A DNA stretch of 64,000 nt from Saprospirales bacterium. Its GTDB lineage: Bacteria; Bacteroidota; Bacteroidia; Chitinophagales; Saprospiraceae. The translations under genes and the position numbers were made by a program. The notes under the pieces are model-generated. The model did not search any database, had not been told where the DNA came from, and saw only the letters and a program-made list of their open reading frames with translations. The DNA lies in contig JADJTT010000002.1 in assembly GCA_016711045.1 (NCBI GenBank), positions 124,001 to 188,000 on the forward strand. Direction: 5' to 3'. This document shows positions 57,462 to 64,000 of the stretch, one piece after another (positions within the stretch are counted from its first letter, which is position 1; every line of letters begins with the position of its first letter).

Positions 57462-60400
57462 CTACTTTACCTCTATCACTCCGTTCTGGATAAAGCTCTC
57501 CCCGATCACCTGGTAGTAGTACACTCCGGAGGGCACGTGCATGTCCTGCCAAATACCTTCGGGGCCTTCGAAATAGTAGCGGGCTACACGCCGGCCGGTG
57601 GCGTCGAAAAGCCAAACACGACACGATTCCATGCGACCTATTTGTATTGTTAATCCCTGGCCGGAAGGCAAAGGGTTGGGAAATACCACAACTAAGGGAT
57701 CTGGCTGAGGCTTGAGCTCCTGGGCTGCCGATGTCTGCTCGTTGGTATTGACCAGGAGCCATTGCGCGCCACCGGCGATGGAGGTGCCGGCTTCAAAAAG
57801 GACCGTTCCATCAGCTCCTTCCAGCGCACTGCTGGCCACATCCCAGGAGAACCAGGCGGGACCAAATCCATTCTCATACCTTCGATACAGCAAGAGGCCT
57901 TCCGGGTGTTGGGCATCAAACGCACTAATGGGGCCGGCCCCTTCCAGGGCCATTGAGGGGTTGTCGAAAAAGGGATTGGGGCCATAGTGATTCAATATCC
58001 AATAGCCTTGTGTGGAGGGCCAGAGGGGATCGGGTACGGTATCGACTGGCACGACGAGGCGACTGAGCACGACCTCTCCTCCGGGCACTGTAGGACCAAA
58101 TTCCAGGGTTGCCCCGGTATTATCAAACGCATAGGATCCCGGAGTTGACACCTCCAATCGTTTGCTGACGCCTTTGCCTGCAGGCACATTCGACACGATG
58201 CGGCTCGCGCTGCCGGCCAGGGCGGCGTGGTAGATGCGGGCCCGGTCGAGCACCACGCCTTCCAACTCGTTAAATTGATAGTAGGCCAGCAGGGTCGTAT
58301 CGGCCAACGGGTCTTTGGTCAGGTGCCGGAGCTCCCGGATCTCCTCCTGGCTGAGGGAGCGGTTCCAAAGGCATATTTCGTCCATTTCTCCTTTAAAATG
58401 ACGGCTATCCCAGCCGCGGTCTTTGCCGATCTGGGTACTGGGTTCCAGCGACACGGAGTCGCATGTGGCGTTGGAGGAGACCCCTACCCCATTGAGATAT
58501 AGTGTAGCTTTTTCGGGCTGGATGACCAGGGCCACATGCGACCAGTTGTTTTCCGTGACGGTCAGGCCGGAGCTCAGCCACCAATGCTCCCCTCCCCAGT
58601 GGAACCCCAACTCGTTGTTGTCGCGCAGGTTGATGCCGGCGGCATTTTCGCGCATAACCAGACCTGCATAAGAGGGTTGTGGCCCGTTCGGTTTAATCCA
58701 GGCGGAGATGGTAAATGTATTGCTCTTGCCTGTGCCTAAAGTCGGGATAACGGCATAGCCGGGCTGGTCGTTGCCCCCCAATCCCAGCGCAAATCCGGGA
58801 ATGGTATCGGCGTTACAGCCGTCGATCACGGTCAGAAAGTCGCCCAATTCCTGGGTAGACTGCTCCCCATTCATATCGGTGATGGTCAGGGATACCGAAT
58901 AAGTGCCAGGGACGTTATAGATCACCTTGGGGTTGCGCAAGTTGGAGGTGGCGGGGTTACCGCCCGGAAATGCCCATTCCCAACTCACCCCGGCCCCATG
59001 CTGAAGGATGGAGTGGTCTTCGAAATAAAACGTATCGCGCAGGCATTGGGAGACCAATTTGTCGACCCCGATCTGCGCGTATGTTGGGGAGGGCTCGTAG
59101 AAATCAGCTTGCCAGATAGAGCGGTTCCAGGTGGCGGTCCGGATCTTGCCATCGCGGTAAAAAGGCTTGAGTAGATTGGGCTCGGCGCTCAGGGGAAAAC
59201 CTTCGCCGTGTAGTTCCCAATCGTTCATGTCGTTATTTCGATAGAAAATGCCGCCTCTGCAACCCAGGTATACCCCACCGGTACCGTATTGATGGAGGAT
59301 GGAATAGGGCGAAAAATCATTGAGGACAGGCGTGGTCATATTTTCCCAACTCAGTCCCCCGTCGATCGTGCGGTAGACCTTATTGCCGTTAGGGCCGTAG
59401 GTGAGCATCATCCACAAGGTCAGCGGATCTTGCTTGTCGACAGCCAGGGCCATATTGCGCCAGTTGTTGTTGCCGGTCACGGAACCAGCAGGGGTTGCCT
59501 CCGTCCAGGTCAGGCCTCCATCGAGCGTGCGCCAGATCTTCCGGTTGGCCGTGCGCTGCACGACGTACATGATTTCGGGGTCACTCCAGGCGATTTCGAT
59601 ATCGGAGAGTTTATAGGCGGGGTTTGTGCCGAACGCGTGGACCAACTCAAAGGAGCTGCCCCCGTTTTCGGTTTTCCAGAGTTTGTTTTCGAAGCCTATA
59701 TAGGCGATATTCCAGCAATGCGGATGCCATTCCCACTCACTGCATTCACCTTCCACATAGCTCTCATTGGGCCAACGTGCCACGGAGAAAGACACGGTCG
59801 GCTGATCGGGAGAAGTGGGGATGATCCGCCCGCCGATATCGGAGAAATAGGTGCGGCGATTTTCCCCAAAATTAACATAGCCCGTAGCGGCTTCGGCGCC
59901 GCCCATCCGGAGGAAAAGGCCTTCGGGGTAGGTTTCGTAGTGCACGCTGTTGCCGTTGTGGTAGCGGCCGCCCACGAGGATGTCTTCATTCCAGCCCGTG
60001 TCGAAGCCCCAAAACTGGCTCGACACCACGCCATTGTTGCGGGCTTCGTGCGATTCAAAAAAGTCGGTGGAAAAGTTGATACCTCCGTCGCAGGCCAGCC
60101 AGGTTTCGGCGCCATAGGTGCGGATATCCTGGATATCGGGGTGTATCCAGGAAAGATTTCCTCCGTAGCCGCCCTTCTGTTGGAAGGAAGCGCCGCCGTT
60201 GGTCGATTTCCAAAGGCTGGTACCTCCTGTGAGCAATTGGTCGGGATTGGTGTGCGACACGGAAATACCCAGGTCGTAGAATCCCTGCTGGTAGCCGGCC
60301 GTGATCGGGTTGATCGTCATGAGGTTGGGGTGGGTGGTGCTGTAGGGTCCTCCTACCTGTCCGCTGGGCAGCGACCAGTTCTCCCCGGCATCGTCGCTCC

Positions 60401-61475
60401 GGTATACGCCGATGAAGCCATCGTCGCCGGGTTTAGATTGACCAATGAGGATGCAATAGATCCGATCGGGGTCGGCGGGGGTGATGCTGAGGCGGGCGCC
60501 ACCGTCGAAACGGGAAGTGTCCGTGCTGTTGTACCAGCCCGCGTCTTTCAGTTGAAAAGTCTGTCCGAAGTCTTCGGATTTGAAAAATTCACTTCGTTTG
60601 GTTGTGCTATTGGTCTTGAGCAGGTAGACGGTATTTTCCACTCCGGGTTTGACGTCGAGGTCCCAACATTCTACGTTATATATATGGCTCCAATTTTGTC
60701 CGGCATCGGCGCTGCGGAAATAGCCCTTATTGGTAGCGGCCATGACGATCTGTGGCTGAGTGGGATGAACGACCAGTTCGTGTACCCAAAGTCCGTTGAA
60801 GGTGAGGGACGGCGCCCAGGTCTGGCCGCCGTCGGTCGTTTTATAGATCACCCCGTCGGTGCCGAAATAGGTCGTATCCGGGTCAAAAGGATGAATAGCA
60901 ATAGCTCGCACGGCGCCGGTGGCAATCATGGGATCGGTTGCCGGGTTCCAGGATAGGCCTTTATCCGTCGATTTATAGACGCCTCCCCCTTCTGCGCCAC
61001 AATAGAGCACATCGGGGTCGGAGAGCGAGCGGGCCAGTCCGTAGACATTAGCCTGCCAGGACACCGGCAACTGGGGACCGTCATTGGCCAGGTTTACGGT
61101 TTCGAAAGGGCCGAGGCATTCCCAGGTCGCATTATTGGTGGGGCCACGGGATTGGAGGAAGGATCGCTTTTTTTCTTCAAGTGCCAGTTGGGCTTCTATG
61201 GTGGGCTTTTGGACAAAGCCCTGTGCGTCGACCCAGGGCGCTACCTGCTGTCGCCAGCGCTTGTAGTATTGCGTGTGGTAGGACTTCTCAAATTCGTGCG
61301 TCATATAATACGTGTCAAACGCCTGCTCGACGGCCCGGACATTGGGGTTGTCGGCGTACATGGCTTGGGCCCAAGGCGGAAGGGTTGGATCCGATGTTGG
61401 GTACTTTACTTGTTGGGTGAAGAGTGAGGGGTGAAGGGTGAAGAGGAGGAGACAAGTAACAAGAAGTGACTTCAT
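57462..61475 (-). CDS. Secreted Asp-box (BNR/sortilin-like) propeller protein with PKD, LamG and T9SS domains
   Basis: A 1,337-residue protein from ATG 61475 (MKSLLVTCLLLF...; ATG 61499 adds eight residues). The signal peptide's end (TLHPSLFTQQ) is encoded by a TTCACCC-type simple repeat. Residues about 120-790 form beta-propellers with at least nine Asp-boxes (STDKGLSW, TTDGGQTW, SADAGQNW, SDDAGENW, STNGGASF, TENGGSSF, TLDGGLTW, TIDGGLSW and others). A PKD domain follows (about 808-875: VSWEWAFPGG, VIYNVPGTYSVSLTITD), then a LamG domain (about 895-1065: FTISAWIKPNG, HFKGEMDEICLWNRSLS). The C-terminal 75 residues (FPNPLPSGQ, GVYYYQV) form a T9SS sorting domain. Probably exported or surface-attached. 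Glycan binding or hydrolysis is likely, but no catalytic site is certain. Confidence 0.9.
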   Translation of the reverse strand: MKSLLVTCLLLFTLHPSLFTQQVKYPTSDPTLPPWAQAMYADNPNVRAVEQAFDTYYMTHEFEKSYHTQYYKRWRQQVAPWVDAQGFVQKPTIEAQLALEEKKRSFLQSRGPTNNATWECLGPFETVNLANDGPQLPVSWQANVYGLARSLSDPDVLYCGAEGGGVYKSTDKGLSWNPATDPMIATGAVRAIAIHPFDPDTTYFGTDGVIYKTTDGGQTWAPSLTFNGLWVHELVVHPTQPQIVMAATNKGYFRSADAGQNWSHIYNVECWDLDVKPGVENTVYLLKTNSTTKRSEFFKSEDFGQTFQLKDAGWYNSTDTSRFDGGARLSITPADPDRIYCILIGQSKPGDDGFIGVYRSDDAGENWSLPSGQVGGPYSTTHPNLMTINPITAGYQQGFYDLGISVSHTNPDQLLTGGTSLWKSTNGGASFQQKGGYGGNLSWIHPDIQDIRTYGAETWLACDGGINFSTDFFESHEARNNGVVSSQFWGFDTGWNEDILVGGRYHNGNSVHYETYPEGLFLRMGGAEAATGYVNFGENRRTYFSDIGGRIIPTSPDQPTVSFSVARWPNESYVEGECSEWEWHPHCWNIAYIGFENKLWKTENGGSSFELVHAFGTNPAYKLSDIEIAWSDPEIMYVVQRTANRKIWRTLDGGLTWTEATPAGSVTGNNNWRNMALAVDKQDPLTLWMMLTYGPNGNKVYRTIDGGLSWENMTTPVLNDFSPYSILHQYGTGGVYLGCRGGIFYRNNDMNDWELHGEGFPLSAEPNLLKPFYRDGKIRTATWNRSIWQADFYEPSPTYAQIGVDKLVSQCLRDTFYFEDHSILQHGAGVSWEWAFPGGNPATSNLRNPKVIYNVPGTYSVSLTITDMNGEQSTQELGDFLTVIDGCNADTIPGFALGLGGNDQPGYAVIPTLGTGKSNTFTISAWIKPNGPQPSYAGLVMRENAAGINLRDNNELGFHWGGEHWWLSSGLTVTENNWSHVALVIQPEKATLYLNGVGVSSNATCDSVSLEPSTQIGKDRGWDSRHFKGEMDEICLWNRSLSQEEIRELRHLTKDPLADTTLLAYYQFNELEGVVLDRARIYHAALAGSASRIVSNVPAGKGVSKRLEVSTPGSYAFDNTGATLEFGPTVPGGEVVLSRLVVPVDTVPDPLWPSTQGYWILNHYGPNPFFDNPSMALEGAGPISAFDAQHPEGLLLYRRYENGFGPAWFSWDVASSALEGADGTVLFEAGTSIAGGAQWLLVNTNEQTSAAQELKPQPDPLVVVFPNPLPSGQGLTIQIGRMESCRVWLFDATGRRVARYYFEGPEGIWQDMHVPSGVYYYQVIGESFIQNGVIEVK

Positions 61476-61501
61476 AGCTATTTTTTCAATACATTTCAAT
61501 C

Positions 61502-61538
61502 GGATATGGACTAGCGCCGACGGCGCTAGTCCATATCC
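61502..61538. terminator. Hairpin between the cyclase and the Asp-box protein genes
   Basis: A perfect 17-base stem GGATATGGACTAGCGCC/GGCGCTAGTCCATATCC with a 3-base loop. A T-tract lies only on the plus-strand side. In the leftward direction of the genes it directly follows the cyclase stop but lacks a U-run, so it may only attenuate or stabilise. Confidence 0.6.
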
Positions 61539-61539
61539 A

Positions 61540-63029
61540 TCATTTTTTTTTCTCTACAAAATACATGTCCATATCCCCCAGGTTCTTGGTGGGGATCTTG
61601 CCGCGTTTTTTGCAGACGAATTGGCTTTTAATGGATTCGTAGGTGGAGGCGGAGATATTGATCTTGCCCGACTCGCCGCTCGATTCCATTCGGGAAGCGA
61701 CATTGACGGTATCGCCCCAGATATCATAGGCGAATTTTTCTCCCCGACCACGCCTGCCACGAGGGGACCGGTATGGATACCGATGCGGGCGCGGAGGAAG
61801 GGTTTGCCTTCCGCTTCCCGGGATTTTTTCCAGGAATCGAGGAAGTCTTTAATTTCGAGGGCGGCGTTTACGACCATTCCCGGGTTGGCGGGATCGGGGC
61901 TGGGGAGGCCACCTGCGGCCATGTAGGCATCGCCGATCGTTTTGATCTTTTCGAGGCCATTGCGCACGATGATGCGATCAAATTCCTGGAAACAGAAATC
62001 CAGGGTTTCGACCAATTCATCGGGGGGCAGGTTGGCGGCGAATTGAGAAAATCCCGCAAAGTCGACGAAGAGAACCGAGGCGCTTTCGAAAAACTGGGCT
62101 TTTGCCTTTCCGTTGAGTTTCAGTTCGTCGGCCACTTTTTGGGGAAGGATATTGAGCAGGAGGTCATCCGACCGTTTTTTCTCTTCGGCGATTTGCTTGT
62201 TGTGGCGTTTGACGCCGAGGAAACGGAGGAATAGTCCGCCCAGTACTACGAGCCCCAGCGCAGAAAGGGCCAGGAGGAAATTGCGCTGTGCGTCGCGTTC
62301 ACGGAGAATGGCTTCTTTTTCGTTCAGTTCCATTGACTGCTGAGCCAGTTTCAGGGAATCGATCATACTTAAAAAGGCCATAGAATCGAGGATACTTTTT
62401 TGCTGGGCCAGCAACAATTCGGCTTTTGCCTGGCTTTCGGTCATCGAATCGATGGCTTCCCCTCGTTTGTCGATTGTCTGTACCAGCGATTTTTGGAGGG
62501 CTTCCATTTTCACTTGTTCTTTGCTGGCGACCTCCAGTTCATTTTCCAGGCTTCGATTTTTCTCCGCTACCAGTTTAGCGATCTCCCGTTCCGTAGCCCG
62601 CACATCCGCGTTTTTGCCCAAATGGGCATAAATCTGGCGAAGAATCTTAAAATTTTCCAGGCGAAGGTCGTCATTCGTGGTAAGGGTATTGCTCTCCTCG
62701 AGTTTTCGGATCGTTCGAAGCCTTTCTGCCGGACGAATCTGTGGATTGGCCAGCGCGGCCTTTGCTCCCCTGTTCAGCGCCATGGCCATAGCGGCCTTGT
62801 CATTTCCTTTCGACGCTTCCTCATAAGCCAGCTGGGCCATTTCCGCGGCTTTCCCGAGTTGGCGGGCGCTATAATACCCATCAGACAGGGACAGCGCCTC
62901 CTGGATCAGGGCATTGCCCGAAAGGGTTGCCATCCCGGCTTCCCGGTTCTCCAGATTACTCGATTGAGCGGAGAGTGGAAATCCCATTCCCAAAAAAATC
63001 ATTAAAATAAGAAAGCTGTAAAATTTCAT
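61540..63029 (-). CDS. Membrane-bound class III adenylate cyclase, C-terminus frameshifted
   Basis: A signal peptide (MKFYSFLILMIFLGMGFPLSAQ), helical TPR-like and coiled-coil region (about 30-240), one membrane helix (NFLLALSALGLVVLGGLFLRF, about 248-268), then the catalytic domain with metal ligands in VLFVDFAGFS and KIKTIGDAYMAAGG. After VAGVVGEK the open frame turns to nonsense ending at 61554, but shifting one base at the A5 run (61735-61739) restores FAYDIWGDTVNVASRM, GKINISASTYESIKSQF and GDMDMYFVEKKK, with a stop at 61540-61542. Lys in KTIGD and Asp in DIWGD are the ATP-selecting residues, so cAMP is the expected product. The lesion looks like a homopolymer indel. Confidence 0.88.
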
Positions 63030-63097
63030 TTCCCACGGGGTTTTATAAGGATCGAAGGTACAAAGAACGAGGCGATCGGCAAATTCCGGGGAATATG

Positions 63098-63105
63098 TAA
63101 ATTTG
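63098..63105 (+). promoter_or_regulatory. Candidate -7 element for the ABC exporter gene
   Basis: TAAATTTG matches TAnnTTTG. The heptamer tract lies between it and the start codon, so the 5' leader would consist mostly of repeats. No TTTG at -33. Confidence 0.35.
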
Positions 63106-63121
63106 TCGTTCTTGTTTCAAA

Positions 63122-63245
<124 letters not shown>

Positions 63246-64000
63246 ATGACCGACCCCATGATGCGCTTATTCCGGTATTTGAAGCGATACCGGAAGCAGG
63301 TGACCCTAGCTACGGGCGCCAGTGTTACCAATAAGATCTTCGACCTGATGCCGCCATTTTTGACGGCCTGGATGATCGATGCAGTGAGCGGGAACATCCC
63401 GGCCTGGATCGGGCAGTGGCTGGGGTTTTCAGACGCCTGGTCGGCGGCGCTGTTTATCGGGGTATTGACCGTGGTGATCTTTGGGCTGGAGAGTTTTTTT
63501 GAATGGCTGCTGACACGGGAGTTCATGCGCCTGGCACAGCGGGTGCAGCATGATCTGCGTGTGGACACCTATGCCCGGGTGCAGGAGCGGGAGTTGGCCT
63601 TTTTTGAAGATCAGCGCACGGGCAACCTGTTGTCTATCCTCAATGACGATGTAAATCAACTGGAGCGTTTTCTGAACGACAGTTTCAATGAGATCATTCA
63701 ATTGCTTTTGCTGGTGGTGGTGGCGACATGGTCGCTGTGTGCGGTGTCATTGGAACTCGGCTTGCTGGGCATTTTGCCCTTGCCATTTATCATTTGGGGA
63801 AGTGTGTTTTACCAGCGGCGCATAGCGCCCTACTACCGGGATGTGCGCAATGCCGTGGGGGATCTGAACAACCGGCTGGAGAACAACCTTTCGGGCATAC
63901 TGGTCATCAAAAGTTTCGCGGCGGAGGCCTTCGAGCGCAAGCGGGTGGAGGAAGTATCAGCCGCCTACCGAACAGCCAATTTTAAGGCAATCCGGTGGAA
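63246..64000 (+). CDS. ABC transporter with fused membrane and ATPase domains, type 1 (3' end outside window)
   Basis: An open frame from ATG 63246 to the window edge, 251 codons seen. It reads MTDPMMRLFRYLKRYRKQVT, SVTNKIFDLMPPFLTAWMID, then further helices (AALFIGVLTVVIFGLESFF, LLLLVVVATWSLCAVSLELG, LGILPLPFIIWGSVFYQRR) and the coupling segment FFEDQRTGNLLSILNDDVNQLE. This is the ABC transmembrane type 1 fold of MsbA/LmrA-like exporters; the nucleotide-binding domain should follow beyond the window. There is no N-terminal C39 peptidase domain, so it is not a dedicated double-glycine peptide exporter. The substrate is unknown; lipid or drug export is typical. Confidence 0.88.
   Translation, partial: MTDPMMRLFRYLKRYRKQVTLATGASVTNKIFDLMPPFLTAWMIDAVSGNIPAWIGQWLGFSDAWSAALFIGVLTVVIFGLESFFEWLLTREFMRLAQRVQHDLRVDTYARVQERELAFFEDQRTGNLLSILNDDVNQLERFLNDSFNEIIQLLLLVVVATWSLCAVSLELGLLGILPLPFIIWGSVFYQRRIAPYYRDVRNAVGDLNNRLENNLSGILVIKSFAAEAFERKRVEEVSAAYRTANFKAIRW

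Noticed and set aside
59289..60956. Plus-strand 555-codon frame opposite the Asp-box protein gene
   Set aside because: Antisense shadow of a recognised coding frame with no family resemblance of its own.
63246..64000. Peptidase-containing exporter for the double-glycine peptide
   Set aside because: The N-terminus goes straight into membrane helices with no C39 domain, and it lies 52 kb from the peptide gene.

Overview
The window looks like a chromosomal segment of a Bacteroidota bacterium, probably from the Saprospiria/Chitinophagia side of the phylum (the class is inference). The evidence is: at least five secreted proteins ending in a type IX secretion (T9SS) C-terminal sorting domain; promoters of the TTTG-N20-TAnnTTTG type instead of sigma-70 boxes; TPR/LytS-type kinase plus LytTR regulator signalling; a diadenylate cyclase; and KDO synthesis for lipopolysaccharide. 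I see no rRNA, tRNA, CRISPR array, prophage or transposase.

Layout. 1-8.2 kb (+): the end of a secreted esterase, an anti-sigma-like membrane protein, a secreted GH13 glycosidase, a zinc peptidase lipoprotein overlapping pbpC. 8.2-19.5 kb (-): a TPR histidine kinase, a 50-residue double-glycine leader peptide gene with its own promoter and terminator, a LytTR regulator, a three-gene DUF115/SDR/hydroxyacid dehydrogenase operon, an FAD protein, two related small exported proteins, a frameshifted kdsA and a MacB-type permease. 19.7-22.3 kb (+): queA, xseA, xseB. 22.3-23.8 kb (-): a secreted M43 protease. 24-28.3 kb (+): mdh, a peroxiredoxin-like protein, a VWA protein split by an in-frame TGA, an exported protein of unknown role and a small esterase. 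28.3-30.1 kb (-): miaE and an exported coiled-coil protein. 30.2-35.5 kb (+): an S9A homologue that lacks its catalytic Ser and His, cdaA, a GNAT acetyltransferase, an M20 dipeptidase and a DUF6435-like protein. 35.6-56.8 kb (-): one giant gene of about 7,000 codons. 57.5-63.0 kb (-): a secreted Asp-box/PKD/LamG protein and an adenylate cyclase. 63.2 kb to the end (+): an ABC exporter cut by the window edge.

The giant gene encodes roughly 65 HYR-like repeats, a Rossmann-like domain inserted inside one repeat, a dockerin/cohesin-like tail and a T9SS sorting domain. The repeats show higher-order duplications, including a seven-repeat block present twice, once with and once without the inserted domain.

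The most system-like observation is the double-glycine peptide between a LytTR response regulator and a LytS-type kinase. That layout resembles Gram-positive peptide pheromone circuits, although this kinase has no visible membrane segment and no C39 exporter is present in the window.

Several genes carry single-base lesions: kdsA, the adenylate cyclase, four in the first 1.2 kb of the giant gene, and the TGA in the VWA gene. Some lie in short homopolymers and may be sequencing errors, so these need reads before they are interpreted as biology.
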